Part shown: positions 34,267 through 47,237 of the stretch, piece by piece
How positions within the stretch are numbered: the stretch's first letter is position 1
Layout: every line of letters begins with the position of its first letter
Origin: Tetranychus cinnabarinus
Lineage: Eukaryota > Arthropoda > Arachnida > Trombidiformes > Tetranychidae
Length of the DNA stretch: 64,000 nucleotides
Assembly: GCA_022266195.1 (NCBI GenBank)
Contig: WHVY01000002.1
Location: 15,453,001 to 15,517,000 of the forward strand
Direction: 5' to 3'
The notes under the pieces: model-generated
Databases searched by the model: none
Told to the model about the DNA's origin: nothing
What the model saw: the letters and a program-made list of their open reading frames with translations, nothing else
Position numbers and translations under genes: made by a program

Positions 34267-36271
34267 ATGTCTGAGTCAAATTATGAAATAAGTGTTAAAC
34301 ACGATGAAAGCTTTCAACTTTTGTCTACAAGAATTATATCCCTCTTAAAAGATGTTAAAGATGGTCTTCTGGATTTAAAAATGGTAATTATGTTTTTATA
34401 TATTTTCATCTATTACACATTGTTCTAATTATCTGTCTCTCTCTTAAATATTTGTCTAATTAGGGTGGTGATATCTTAGCTGTCGTATTGAAAGGAAATA
34501 GTTGTAACACTCGAGAAAAAACTCAAATTCTGAAATTGAAAGAAGAGTTACAAGATTTAAAAAATAAAGGGATAGAAATTGGCTTTAATTATGCTTCAGA
34601 GAAGCAAGAAGAGGAGTGCCAAGATGTTGGAGGTAAAACAAAAGACAAAGATGAAGCTATGGAACAAGGTGATTCAGATGACAACAATAAATCAAAAGTA
34701 ACATCAGCTCAACCTAAAAGACAATTACTTCATCGGAAAGCTGCTCAACGCCACCTTTTCATTCAATCACGACACCGTAATAATGTTAAAAATAAAAAAA
34801 CTAGTATATTTAATAAAAAAGAAGCTTCTACAAAAGAAAGACCAACAATAAGTAGACGTGTTAGAGAAAAGGACAAAGTTTCATCTGAAAGCACAGTTCC
34901 AGCGTCAATATCTAGAGCAAAAGATGATGCTTCTTTAGAGGAAGAAAATGAAAAAAAAATTTCAGAAAAAACAAGTCGAGATAGAATTGCAACCTTGAAT
35001 CAACAAAATAACGACGCTAAAGGCCAACATACTGCGAATCGTCCAGTGAATAGCCGAGTAAATACTCGAGCCAATAGCCAATCCAAAACACCTTTAGAAT
35101 ACCATGGCCAAGATAGTTTCGGTGAACATGAAGAATCAGAGGTACCTTATGTCACTGACACAGAGAATCTTCACATCACTGCGAATCTATATCCGAAGGG
35201 TAGGAAAGTTTACGGGTGCCCTTACGAATGTGGTTTTGTATGCAAACCAGGTATGAGATACACAGTAACACGACACTTGAATTCAGGTATTATGTTTGGT
35301 AAACTCAAAAAACCAAGTTGCCCTATAAGAAAAAAAATGGAAGTCGTGTGTAGAGATGGTACATGGACCAAATCGGTAAAAGAGCCAGTGTTTTTAGGAA
35401 CAGCAGTAACAGGAAGTGGTAGAGAAGAGTACAAAGCGGCAATATCTAGAGCAAAAAGTGAATCTTTAGCTGAAGAAAATGGAAAAAAAGTTCCAGAAAA
35501 AACAAAAACAAGAAGTCGAGGTAGAATTTCAACCTCAAATCAAAAAAATAACGAAACTAGAAGCCAAGATACGGAAAACCATCCAGTTAAGAGCCGAATG
35601 AAAAGGCTGGCCTCTTATCAAGACAAAGCATTCTTGGAATATCCTGATTTAGTTGAAGATATATTACAATCTATTAAAAAATTGTGTTCGCTGCCTTCAC
35701 GGCGTGATTATTTCTTTCAATTGGATAAATATACAGGTGTAGTTGACTTATTCGAAATTAAAGACCCAAACATCGATCGTAAATATGAAAAATTCGATGG
35801 ACCTAATGTAAGTTTTATGTCAATCTTATCTGTTCGTATTATTTATTTTTATTCTATTTTTTCTATCAGAATTTTGCAAGGCCTCGTATCATTCGCAGAC
35901 CACTGTTTGAAGCCTTTTTAAGACGCGAGATGTACGGTTCGGGAAAAGAAGTTGCTAAAGAGGTGCAAATAAAATATAGGTGCCCGTATTGTTTCATGCT
36001 TTCGCTGTACAGGGATAATATCGAACGTCACATTCAGTCGCGGTTAGGATACAGTGTATGGAGAGGACCTGCTTGTATAGTGAGGCGCCATAAAGAGCCT
36101 AATCCTAGTGGCATCTATGAATCGAAATGGCCGTGCCCGAAGAGAACCCCAATCATTGAAATTGATTGCAATGATATTTTAATATGGATTTACTCTCAGC
36201 TCAATATAAGGATTCCAGGAAACTGTCTGCGAGAGAAAAAAGGTTCAAAATTTGTTCGTCTAGACAGTTAG
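34267..36271 (+). CDS. E2F-derived zinc-module protein P2
   Basis: Exons 34267-34383, 34464-35807 and 35870-36271 in phase 0 give 620 residues, the longest of the three-exon members. Organisation is as in P1. Exon 1 is more diverged (MSESNYEISVKHDESFQLLS). Exon 2 starts GGDILAVVLKGNSCNTREKT with the same double deletion of the E2F recognition region. It keeps the E2F basic stretch SAQPKRQLLHRKAAQRH. Module 1 (VYGCPYECGFVCKPG, RHLNS, PSCPIRKK, GTWTKSVK), a second linker and a pocket-binding-like peptide (DKYTGVVDLFEIKDPN) follow; exon 2 ends at PNV/GPN rather than NVTD because the donor shifts. Module 2 reads YRCPYCFMLSLYRDNIERHI ... PACIVRR. No frame damage is seen. Confidence 0.85.
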
Positions 36272-36759
36272 TCTCTCTCTCTTTCAATCTTTCAATCTTT
36301 TTCTTCCAATTCGCTTTCTCATGATAACTTAAGTTCCATGGAAAGGCATTTTAGCTCTTCGTCAATCAAATCAAAATAAATCATCAGAGTAATTTTAATA
36401 ATCTTTGGACTTAATGATTTAAACAGTAAAGCAAAAATACACTTGTATAAACTTGAAGAGTGACTTAATTTTCAATTTACAGTCCAAACAATTAGTCCAC
36501 TCTAATGACTCGCCCTGAAGGGAAGGGTAGCAAGGCTAACGGAAAATCAAAAATATGCACAATTAAACTGCATAACATCACATAATCAAAAGAAACTATG
36601 GAAGCAACTAGCCAAATAATTAAATTGCAAAAATTTACTTATTAATAAATAAATGATTTATGTTTCTACGAACACTAAAAAATAACAATGTTCATTTATG
36701 GGTTGAACCCAAAGAATTCCTAAATTATTTTCCCGATGACAAACTCTATTCAAATTCAA
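36272..36759. other. P2 3' flank
   Basis: Shared 3' UTR and flank, with TCAATCTTTCAATC duplicated near 36285. No gene. Confidence 0.5.
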
Positions 36760-37215
36760 CATCTTCTAGGATCAAAGTTGGTTGGACCTAGAAAACTACA
36801 GAACTTCTTGAAAGTTTCTTTGCTAATTCAGTATCCGGAAACAAATGAACCTCATGTACAATCAATGTCAGTTGACGACTCTGCCAATTTACTTCTACCA
36901 TCTACATCCACAACTGATACATCAACAGATAAATCAAATGAAAAGCCAAATGAAGATTCAAAGGGGTAAGAAGATAACTCTGATACAAGATGATGAGACA
37001 CGAAGATGAGAGCGAAGATGTTGCAGGTAAAGCAGAAGCTATGAAAGAGATGAATTAGATAACAATAATGAATGCAAAGTAACAAAAGCTCAGCCTGAAA
37101 GATAATCATGTCCTCGTAAAGCTTCCCAACGTCATCTTTTAATTCAATCGCGGCACCATGACTATGATATAAATGAGAAAAATAGTATTGATAAAAGGGT
37201 TGCATCTCCAAAAGC
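36760..37215 (+). pseudogene. E2F middle-region fragment
   Basis: Repeats the end of the E2F marked box and the linker: KVSLLIQYPETNEPHVQSMS-like sequence, SVDDSANLLLPSTS, then stops at 36967 and again near 37056, and further linker remnants to about 37215 (SRHHD-like, INKR-like). No exon 1 or C-terminus. Confidence 0.85.
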
Positions 37216-37231
37216 GTTGCTTATAAATAAA

Positions 37232-37396
37232 CATCTTTTTCCATCGACTGTTGTCTTACAGTATCCAATTGATTTTGATTCAAAATGGACTTTACCTTTC
37301 AATCCTTTAAAAGCATTTTTGACTTTCCTCTTTTCCTCCATGTTTCTGCGTCGCTCATTGCTTCTCATCTTAGTTTGACTTTGCATCATTTCTTTG
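37232..37396 (-). pseudogene. RTF1 exon 2-intron 2 fragment
   Basis: Minus strand matches RTF1 about 3165-3300 almost exactly, and continues across the exon 2 donor into intron 2 (GTAAAGTCCATTTTGAATCA). The retained intron shows this came from DNA, not from a spliced transcript. Confidence 0.9.
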
Positions 37397-37745
37397 AAGA
37401 CTGTTGATTCTACCAATCTCGAAATATCGAGTCTCAAAGTTTTTAGGTAGATGGCCAAAATCAAGAGAACTGTTGTTACCTTGCAAAAATTATTCAATCC
37501 ACAAGATGCACCAACAGTATTTACACACACATAATAAGTTTAAGCTTTCTAACTCTTTCAGTCACAGAATGCGATCTATTCAACAGAATTTCGAACTTAT
37601 TTGTTTTACGAAAAAAAGGAAATGTTATTTCTCAAAATAAGTACATTTTATGGTTGGTCATCAACAGTTACATTGTTGAAATATGTTTCATGAAAAAATC
37701 TGATTCCATAGCTGGGCAAAAGGCGATCGAAGAGCGACTCAACTT
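37397..37745 (+). repeat. Solo inner arm of the palindrome repeat family
   Basis: Matches the right inner arm near 42735-43050: AATCTCGAAATATCGAGTC, AAGAGAACTGTTGTTACC, CACCAACAGTATTTACACA, and GGGCAAAAGGCGATCGAAG. Confidence 0.8.
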
Positions 37746-38295
37746 TCAAATACCTTTATTTAATTGAGCATCTTTTGTAATTGATAAACATCGTTGAACT
37801 AAAAGCACAAATCGACCTCAATGCGACACAACTTTCCATGAAATAGAAATATTTGGATTGCCTGACTTAATATAAAACGATTGGCACTAATTGTGACTAT
37901 TACATTGATTAAAAATTTTACCAGAAGCTTTTTCAAATTTAATTTTCGTGCAAAACTTTCTGATCAGCTAAATACAATTATAACATCACTCAACCAGAAC
38001 AAGACTTTACAAGCAGCTAACCAAAAACTTGAATTACCACAAAGTTTACTGATAAAAAACCATCAAAATTGGATTTATGTTGAAGACTGTATTAGGTCAG
38101 ATTTGCACTGAATTTTTAAGGTTTTTACTTAAAATAAACATTTTTTGTCAATGATCATTCGATTTTATTTATTTTGAACTTTAAAATTTAATAAATTGCA
38201 ATATAATTGCAACATAATCTGATTAAATCAAATCAGCAAAGTTGCGATTCGCAAATTGAAAGTCAATATTTTTTTAGTTTACGTAAATATTGAAC
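37746..38295. other. Duplicated flank upstream of P3
   Basis: Same kind of flank as 27800-28340 and 56110-56650, ending in GCAAAGTTGCGATTCGCAAA. The 76-codon frame at 37881-38111 lies in this repeat and is not supported as a gene. Confidence 0.55.
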
Positions 38296-38299
38296 CAAA

Positions 38300-38578
38300 A
38301 CATCGATATATCGATGGTCTCAAGATCTGGACCAAAGAGTAGCAAGAGAAACCAAAAAAAAACTGTAAACTTTGGATTGTTAAGTTGAAATTACGCTTTT
38401 ATTAGCGTAATTTCAACTGGTTATTATTTTTATTAATATTTACCTTTTGGACTGAACAGCACAAAATCCCGCCTCCTCGAAGTCTCTAAATCGCGAAATT
38501 CGCTTTTTCCATCAAATTCCTTTCAATCTGATTTAGATTTAGTTTGTTTCCTCTCTTTTTCATTTATTTGTTTTAATC
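38300..38578 (+). promoter_or_regulatory. P3 promoter
   Basis: CATCGATATATCGATGG (38301-38316, one mismatch in the second half) and an E2F-type TCGCGAAA at 38491-38498, shared only with P5. Confidence 0.5.
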
Positions 38579-39928
38579 ATGTCTGCGCTATATTGTGAAA
38601 CAAGTGTTCAACACGTAAAAAGCTTGCAACTTTTGACTACAAGATTTATGTCTTTTTTACAAGCAGCTAAAGATGGTCTTCTGGATTTAAAAATGGTAAT
38701 TATCTTTTGATCTATTTCATCTGTTACATGTTGTTCTAATTATCATTTTATCCCTTAAATATTCATCTAACTAGGATGCTGATAGCTTAGTTGTCGTATT
38801 GGAAGGAAATAGTTGTAACACTCGAGAAAAACATACTGCGAATAAAAAGCAATTTCCGAGAGGTAAAAAAGTTTACGGGTGCCCTTACGAATGTGGTTTT
38901 GTATGCAAACCAGGTGAGAAATACACAGTAACAAGGCACTTGAATGTGTTTGGTACGCTCAGAAAACCAAGTTGCCCTATAAGAAGAAAAATGGAAGTCG
39001 TGTGTAGAGATGGTACATGGCCCAAATCGATAAAAGAGCCAGTGTTTTTAGGACTGGCAGCAGGAGGATGTGGTAGAGAAAAGGACAAAGTTTCATCTGA
39101 AAATACAACTGCAGCGTCAATATCTAGAGGAAAAGATTATGCTTATTTAGAGGAAGAAAATGAAAAAAAAGTTCCAGAAAAAACAAAAACTCCGAGTCGA
39201 GGCAGAATTGCAACCATTAATCAACAAAATAGCGAAGCTGAAGGTCAAGATACTGCAAATCGTCCAGTGAATAACCGAGTGAATAGTCAGGTCACTATTC
39301 AAGACAAAGCATTGGTCGAATATCCTCATTTAATTGAAGACGTATTACAAGCTCTTGATAAATTGAGTTCGTTGCCTTCACGACGTGATTATTTCTTTCA
39401 ATGGGATAAATATACAGGTTATGTTGATTTATTCGAAATCACAGACCCAAACATCAATCGTATGAAATTCGATGGACCTAATGTCACAGATGTACGTCTT
39501 ATGTTCATTTTATTTGTTCGTATCATTTATTTTTATTTTATTTTTTCTATCAGTATTTTGCAAGGCCTCGTATCATTAGCAGACCTCAATTTGAAGCCTA
39601 TTTAAGACGCGAGATTTACGGTTCGGGAAATGAAGCTGCTAAAGAGGTGCAAATAAAATACAGGTGCCCGTATTGTTTCATGCTTTCGCTGTACAGGGAA
39701 AATATCGTACGTCACATTCAGTCGCGAAAAGATCACGGTGAATGGAGAGGACCTGCTTGTATAGTGAGGCGCCATAAAGAGCCTAATCCTAGTGGAATCT
39801 ATGAATCGGAATGGCCGTGCCCGAAGAGAATTCCAATTACTGAAATTGATTGCAATGTAATTTTAATATGGATTTACCCTCAGGTCGATATAAAGATTTT
39901 AGGAAACTGTCTGCAAAAAAAGGTTTAA
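38579..39928 (+). CDS. Short E2F-derived zinc-module protein P3
   Basis: Exons 38579-38695, 38775-39491 and 39554-39928 in phase 0 give 402 residues. Exon 1 keeps the E2F helix (LLTTRFMSFLQAAKDGLLDL). Exon 2 jumps from GNSCNTREK directly to HTANKKQFPRGKKVYGC, so the acidic coil and first linker are missing and module 1 follows the E2F stub at once. Module 1 is shorter between His and the third Cys (RHLNVFGTLRKPSCP, 11 residues instead of 14). Linker, pocket-type peptide (RRDYFFQWDKYTGYVDLFEI) and module 2 (YRCPYCFMLSLYRENIVRHI, PACIVRR) follow. A small deletion near 39916 shifts the frame and truncates the last residues (ends CLQKKV). P5 shares the short layout. Confidence 0.82.
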
Positions 39929-40509
39929 AATTTGTTCGTCTAGATAGTTAGTCTCTCTCTTTCACACTTTCTTCCAATTCGCTTTCTCATGATAAACTAG
40001 AAGCAATGAGAAGGCATTTGAGCTCTTTGCGTTAATGCAAACTAAAATAATTCATCCCAGTGATTGTTATACTCTTTGGACTAAATGAAATAAACAGCAA
40101 AACAAAAATACACTTGAATAAATTTAGTCACTTAATCTACAATTTACTGTTCAAATAATTAGTCCACTTTAACCACTGCCCCTGAAAAGAAAGGCCTAAG
40201 GAAAATCAAAATATTGAATTCAACTGCATAATCATCACACAACCAAAAGAAACTTCGCAAGCAATTAACCAAAAATTAGACTGGAAAAGTTTACTTATTG
40301 ATAAATAAATGATTAATATTTTAATGAACACTGAGATCAGAGTTTCACTGGATTTTCAATGTCTTTTTTTGATTTAAAATAAACATCTTTACATCACTCA
40401 TTAATATATTAACTGTTAAAGATTTGAACTATGAATCTAATCAACGGTAGAAAGAGTTTGGTTTTCAGTATAATTAATTGTTACAACCAGCAGTTGCGCT
40501 TCACAAATT
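39929..40509. other. P3 3' flank
   Basis: Shared 3' UTR and flank; no gene. Confidence 0.5.
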
Positions 40510-40812
40510 GAAAGCCAATATGCTTTAGCGTGATATTGTACGCCACATTCGGTCGCGAAAAGAGTACGGTAAATGGAAAAGACTTTCTTACTTAGCGAGG
40601 TGTCAAAAAGAGCTTAATCCTAGTGGAATCTATGACTCGAAATGGCGCTTTCAGAAGAGAATTATTGGAGAATTACAGAAGAATTACAATTATTGCAATT
40701 GATTGTAATGTAATTTTAATTTGGCTTCCCTCTCAGCTCGATATAAGGACTCTAGCAGAATCCTGTTTCCTAGGAAATCAAGTTTAAAATTTGTTTGTCT
40801 AGACAGTTTATT
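40510..40812 (+). pseudogene. Degraded zinc-module exon fragment
   Basis: From about 40528: DIVRHIRSRKE-like, RRLSYLARCQKEL-like, PSGIYDSKW, then an insertion and frame break near 40660 and an IAIDCNVILIWLPSQLDIR-like tail. The CPYC start is absent. Confidence 0.8.
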
Positions 40813-40921
40813 CCTGCTCTTGCATACTTCCAACTTGAAATGTTTACGATCGCCTGACTGATCGCTCAACTGAAACAATTTGCGCTAATGTAGCGATTAT
40901 TTGAGAACACTTATATGAGCT

Positions 40922-40992
40922 CAGCCCTTCAATCCTTTAATAGCATTTTTGACTTTCCTCTTTTCCTCCATGTTTCTGCGTCGCTCATTGAA
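40922..40992 (-). pseudogene. RTF1 exon 2 end, short fragment
   Basis: About 70 bp matching the RTF1 exon 2 end (NERRRNMEEKRKVKNAIKGL on the minus strand). Confidence 0.8.
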
Positions 40993-41035
40993 AAAAAAGA
41001 ACACGTCGAAATAACGTCGAACATAAATATTGAAA

Positions 41036-44000
41036 TGCCTTTCCATGAATTTTAAGTTACAATGAGAAATCGAATCGGAAGAAAGATCAACTGTTTGAAC
41101 GAACTAAATTTGAATCCTTTTACTCTCGGAACCAGTCTTCTGGAATCCTTATACAGGCTAAGTGTGAGTCCATATTGAACATTGAAATCAGTGGATATGC
41201 AAAAGGTACAATAACTTTTATTATAGTTTAAAGGTTTAGGGATCCAAACAGCAAAAAAGCACAAGTAAAAGACCTAATATCAATAAGTTAATACAATTAT
41301 CACATTAATAAAAGACTTGAAACAAATGGGCAAAAACGAATAAAAATAAATTTCTTTCAGGTTTAGACTCTGTTGGTTTGTATGGACAGAAGAACTGAGT
41401 CCATTTGTAAGATTTAAAATATTGTCTGATGAACAGTTTTCTAGGAAATCGAGTTCAAAGTTGAAACTTCGATGGCTTTTTATACAATTACGGAAGCAGA
41501 TTAGATCATGAAACCCATTTTACCGATGTAAATTTAGATGGCAAATCAGAAAATGCAATTATTTCGTGAAACAGAACTTTCATCTTTCTTTAAAACAGAT
41601 TAGTTCGATTTTCAGTTAAATCGATATCTTTCAGCGACAGTATAATTTATCGAGCTGAAACTTATTGTTAGCCCATAACATTTTTTTGGTTCATATCATG
41701 GACTAAATACTTTTATCAATTTAATAACAGTTTTCTTGATTTTGGTCATCGACCTTAAAACTTTTCGGCTCAATATTTCGAGAATGGAATAACTTACAAT
41801 CATCATTCTTTCATAAATCTAATCCTTTACTAATTAATAATGCAATTCAATCAAATTATGTTCCATTAGCGTGTTTGGCTCATAATTTTTGGCTTTTAAA
41901 TGGTCGAGAAACAACTTATTTATCAAACTAAACTCACATTAATGCATATCTTGGTAAATAAAGCATTTTTCTGGTTAAACTTAAAAGTATAATGTAAAAA
42001 GAACTGCCAAAGACGCGAAAGTTTGACTTAAGTGTTGAGACTTACTGAGTTTGTAGGGACATAGAAATAGAAGCTATTGGTGCTCTTAAACAATTTATAC
42101 GATGGACAGTTTTCTAAGAACTCGAAGTCAAAGTTGAAACTTCGATCGCCTTTTGCCCAGCAATGGAAGCAGATTTTTTCATGAAACATTTTTCAACAAT
42201 GTAACTGTTGATGATCAACCATAAAATGTACTTATTTTAAGAAATAACACTTTCTTTTTTTCGTAAAACAAATAAGTTCGATTTTCATTCAAATGAACTT
42301 TTTTTGATAACAATAAGAGTTAGAGAGCCGAAACTCGAAATTATTTTTTCACATCAAAGATTGAATAGTTTTGCCATTTTATCTACAGTTCTCTTAATTT
42401 TGGTGATTAACCTAAAAACTTCGACATTCGATATTTCGAGAATGATAGAATCATTTGTCTCAATTCTTTGGTCGAAAATGAGATTTATCTATGAACTATA
42501 AAATATTGAAATACTTAATTATTCAAGAGCCTACAAATAAAGTTATAGCATTTTATTAATCATACCATTTGCTTTTAAAGGCAAATGGTTACACAAACAA
42601 AAATAATATGCGCTGAAAGGATATTCATTATTAAATGAATAAGCTCAGATTTTCTTTGATGTCTAGTCATATTCTATTATAGTCCATAGCAAAGTCTAAT
42701 GGTTGGCACGAGAATGGTGCTTGTAGGGGGAACAAATCTCGAAATATTGAGTCTCAAAGTTTTGAGGCAAATTGACAAAATCAAGAGAACTGTTGTTACC
42801 TTGAATAAAGTATTCAATCCACAAGATGCACCAACAGTATTTACACATGCATGATGAGTTTAAGCTTTCTAACTCTTTCAGTCACAGAATGCGATCGATT
42901 TAACAGAAAATCGTTGTAATTGTTTTACGAAAAAAAGAAAGTGTTATTTCTTAAAATAAGTACATTTTATGGTTGATCATCAACAGTTACATTGTTGAAA
43001 AATGTTTCATGAAAAAATCTGCTTCCATTGCTGGGCAAAAGGCGATCGAAGTTTCAACTTTGACTTCGAGTTCTTAGAAAACTGTCCATCGTATAAATTG
43101 TTTAAGAGCACCAATAGCTTCTATTTCTATGTCCCTACAAACTCAGTAAGTCTCAACACTTAAGTCAAACTTTCGCGTCTTTGGCAGTTCTTTTTACATT
43201 ATACTTTTAAGTTTAACCAGAAAAATGCTTTATTTACCAAGATATGCATTAATGTGAGTTTAGTTTGATAAATAAGTTGTTTCTCGACCATTTAAAAGCC
43301 AAAAATTATGAGCCAAACACGCTAATGGAACATAATTTGATTGAATTGCATTATTAATTAGTAAAGGATTAGATTTATGAAAGAATGATGATTGTAAGTT
43401 ATTCCATTCTCGAAATATTGAGCCGAAAAGTTTTAAGGTCGATGACCAAAATCAAGAAAACTGTTATTAAATTGATAAAAGTATTTAGTCCATGATATGA
43501 ACCAAAAAAATGTTATGGGCTAACAATAAGTTTCAGCTCGATAAATTATACTGTCGCTGAAAGATATCGATTTAACTGAAAATCGAACTAATCTGTTTTA
43601 AAGAAAGATGAAAGTTCTGTTTCACGAAATAATTGCATTTTCTGATTTGCCATCTAAATTTACATCGGTAAAATGGGTTTCATGATCTAATCTGCTTCCG
43701 TAATTGTATAAAAAGCCATCGAAGTTTCAACTTTGAACTCGATTTCCTAGAAAACTGTTCATCAGACAATATTTTAAATCTTACAAATGGACTCAGTTCT
43801 TCTGTCCATACAAACCAACAGAGTCTAAACCTGAAAGAAATTTATTTTTATTCGTTTTTGCCCATTTGTTTCAAGTCTTTTATTAATGTGATAATTGTAT
43901 TAACTTATTGATATTAGGTCTTTTACTTGTGCTTTTTTGCTGTTTGGATCCCTAAACCTTTAAACTATAATAAAAGTTATTGTACCTTTTGCATATCCAC

Positions 44001-44155
44001 TGATTTCAATGTTCAATATGGACTCACACTTAGCCTGTATAAGGATTCCAGAAGACTGGTTCCGAGAGTAAAAGGATTCAAATTTAGTTCGTTCAAACAG
44101 TTGATCTTTCTTCCGATTCGATTTCTCATTGTAACTTAAAATTCATGGAAAGGCA
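41036..44155. repeat. Palindrome I, arms about 1.24 kb
   Basis: 41036 to about 42273 and about 42925 to 44155 are inverted complements with few or no differences seen by eye. The inner 650 bp is related but diverged, with a small hairpin ACCATTTGC...GCAAATGGT around 42565-42588. The outer ends of both arms hold a decayed tail of the zinc-module exon (GTATAAGGATTCCAGAAGACTGG). Within each arm similar modules recur, for example GTTGAAACTTCGATCGCC and GTTGAAACTTCGATGGC. The mirrored 70-codon frames at 41052-41264 and 43927-44139 are not genes. Confidence 0.92.
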
Positions 44156-44640
44156 GAAAGAAATCCAACTCTTTTATGAATTCAGATCAAAACAATGAGT
44201 GATTGTAATGCTATTTGAATCGTATGTACCGAAAATTTATTTCATTTTGACTAACTTTTCACTCTAGCTTTCCCATTGTAAATTGAAAATACATGGAAGT
44301 TTTCACTCTTTTCGTGGATTCAGGTCTTGGTTCGTGTTTTCGTGAAATAGACAGTAATTTAAATGATCTTCAGACTAATTAAAATTAACAGGGAAACAAA
44401 AATATAGACCTAAAGAGTGATTCAATTAGCTAATAACCTTTGCTAAGATTCGCACTTAATTTTTCAAGGTTTTTGTTTTTGTTATTTTTTGCCAATGATT
44501 ATTATAATAGGTTTACTTTAACTTTTGAACTTAAAATCCAATCAATTGCAATATAATTACAACATAATCTGAGCAAATTGTTTAAATCAGCGAAGTTGCG
44601 ATTCGCAAATTGAAAGTTAATATTTTTACTTTAAGAAATA
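44156..44640. other. Flank upstream of P4
   Basis: Shared flank as at 33546-33990; no gene. Confidence 0.5.
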
Positions 44641-44644
44641 TTGA

Positions 44645-44984
44645 AAACCAACATCGATATATCGATAACCTCAAAACGCTTTGGACCAATGAGTAAGATA
44701 ACAAGAGAAACCAGAAAAACTGTAAAGTTTAGAGTGTCGAGTTGTTTCTCGTTCTTTTATTTTACCCTTTGGACCAAAGAGTATAACAACTATTAATACA
44801 TTTATAAATAGTGATATTACTCGTTGCTTTGGACTGAACAGCTTAAAACCCCGCCTCCTCAACAGCTAGTCTCTGAATCTCAGATTTCGATTTTTTATCA
44901 AATTCTTATTCAACATTCTTATTCAATTTGATTTATATTTATAATAGTTTATTTCTTCTCTTTTTCATTTAATTTGTTTTAATC
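44645..44984 (+). promoter_or_regulatory. P4 promoter
   Basis: TATCGATA at 44660-44667. The Myb-type site of P1 is changed here to AACAGCTAG. Confidence 0.45.
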
Positions 44985-46543
44985 ATGTCTGAGTCTAATG
45001 CTGAAACAGGTGTTCAATGCGAAGAAAGATTGGGACTTTTGACTACAAGATTTATATCCCTCTTACAAGATGCTAAAGATGGTCTTCTGGATTTAAAAAT
45101 GGTAATTATGTTTTGATCTATTTTATCTGTTCATATTGTTCTAATTATCAATTTCTCTCTTAAATATTCGTCTAATTAGGGTGCTGATATTTTAGCTGTT
45201 GTATTGGAAGGAAATAGTTGTAACACTCGAGAAAAAAATGAAATTTTGAAATTGAAGGAAGAGTTGCAAGATTCAAAAAATAAAGAAATAGAAATCGATT
45301 TGAATTATGGTTTAGAGGAGCAAGAAGACAATGAAGCTATGGAAGAAGGTGATTTAGATGACAATAATAAACCAAAAGTAACATCAGCTCAACCTACGAG
45401 ACAGTTACCTCCGCGAAAAGCTGCTCACCGTCATCCTTTCATCCAATCGCACCATAAAAAAGTAAATGAAAATTTAGATTGTCAAGATGTCGATTTAGAG
45501 GAAAATAAAGATTATTTTAACCCAGAAAAGCCAGATGATGGGAACGAAGCTGTTGGAGATAAAGCAGAAGACAATGATGAAGCTATGGAAGAAGATGATT
45601 CAGATGACAATAATAAACCAAAAGTAACATCAGCTCAACCTACAAGACAATTATCTCGTAAAGCTGCTCAACGCCACCTTGTTAAAAATAAGAAAAATAG
45701 TATTAATAAAAAGAAGGCATCTCCAAAAGAACGACCGACAGTAAGAGGACGTGGTGCAGAACAAAAACAAAACACAAAAACTAGGAGTCGATGTAGAGTC
45801 TCAACCTTAAATCAGCAAACTAAAGAAACTAAAAGCCAAAATACTGAAAATCATCCAGTTAATAATCCAGTGCATAGTCGGGTCAGTATTCAAGACAAAG
45901 CATTCGAATATCATTTTATGATTGAAGACGTATTACAAGTTCTTGATAAATTGTGTTCGTTGCCTTCACGACGTGATTATTTCTTTCAATGGGATAAATA
46001 TACAGGTTATGTTGATTTATTCGAAATCACAGACCCAAACATCGATCGTGTGAAATTCGATGGACCTAATGTAACAGATGTAAGTCTTATGTTCATTTTA
46101 TTTGTTCGTATTATTTATTTTTATTTTATTTTTTCTGTCAGAATTTTGCAAGGCTTCGTACCATTTGCAGACCACAATTTGAAGCCTTTCTAAGACGCGA
46201 GATGTACGGTTTGAGAAAAGAAGCTGCTAAAGATGCAGAAGTAAAGTATAGGTGCCCGTATTGTTTTATGCGTTGTTCGTCCAAGCGTGCAATCGTAAAC
46301 CACAATCGTTCGCGAAAAAAGAACGGTGTTTGGAGAAGACCTTCTTGTTTATTGAGGCGCCAAAAAGAGCCTAATCCTAATGGATTCTACGAATCGAAAT
46401 GGCCGTGGCAGAAGAGGACTCCAATTATTGAAATTGATTGCAAAGTAATTGTAATATGGATTTACTCTCAGCTTGATATAAAGATTCCAGGAGACAGTTT
46501 TCAAAAGAAAAAAAGTCCAAAATTTGTTCTTCTAGACAGTTAG
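44985..46543 (+). CDS. E2F-derived protein P4, module 2 only
   Basis: Exons 44985-45101, 45180-46079 and 46142-46543 in phase 0 give 472 residues. Exon 1 is close to E2F (ERLGLLTTRFISLLQDAKDG). Exon 2 starts GADILAVVLEGNSCNTREKN with the common deletion of the recognition region. The acidic plus basic linker (EAMEEGDLDDNNKPKVTS, AQPTRQLPPRKAAHRH) occurs twice, but zinc module 1 and the second RGRG linker copy are missing. The pocket-type peptide (DKYTGYVDLFEITDPNID) and module 2 follow (YRCPYCFMRCSSKRAIVNHN, PSCLLRRQKEP). The His pattern of module 2 is CPYC-x12-H with Asn after it, and the module is the most diverged of the set. It ends KKKSPKFVLLDS. Confidence 0.83.
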
Positions 46544-47004
46544 CTCTTTCACTCTTTCTTCCAATTTGCTTTCTCATACATCAACTTAAAATGCATGGGA
46601 AGGCATTTCATCTCCTTTCTTTACAGTTCAAACAATTAGTTCTCTCTAATGACTCGCCCTGAAGTACAGGGAAGCAAGGCTAGCGGAAAATCAAAATATA
46701 CAGAATTAAGCTGCATAACATCACACAACTTAAAGAAAATATGCAAGTAATTAACCAAAAAATTAAATTGAAAAAATTTACTTATTGATAAATAAATGAT
46801 TTATATTTTGAAGAACACTGTGATCAGAGTTTCACTGTATTTTCAATGTCTTTTTTTGATTAAAAATAAATATCTTTGTATCACCAACTAATAGATTAAC
46901 TGTTGAAATTTTGAACGCAGAATCTAATCAATGGTCAAAAGAGTCCGGTTTAAGTATAATTAATTGCTACAACCAGCAAATTGAAAGTTAATATGCTTTT
47001 ACCG
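46544..47004. other. P4 3' flank
   Basis: Shared 3' UTR and flank; no gene. Confidence 0.5.
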
Positions 47005-47236
47005 TCCAGGCATAATATCGTACGTCACATTCAGTCGCTAAAAGAGTACAGTAAATGAAGAAGACCTTCTTGTTTAGTGAGGCGCCATAAAGAGCCTAAT
47101 CCTAGTGGAATCTATGAAACTAAATGACCCTTTCAGAAGAGAAAACTAATTATTGAAATTGATTGCAATCAAATTTTAATTTGGCTTCCTCTCAGCTTGA
47201 TATAAGGATTCCAGAAGAATCCTGTTTCCTAGGATA
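47005..47236 (+). pseudogene. Degraded zinc-module exon fragment
   Basis: NIVRHIQSLKEYSK-like sequence then a TGA at about 47056, RRPSCLVRRHKEPNPSGIY, a second stop (AAATGACCC), then IEIDCNQILIWLPL-like. It joins an RTF1 fragment directly at about 47238. Confidence 0.85.
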
Positions 47237-47237
47237 A

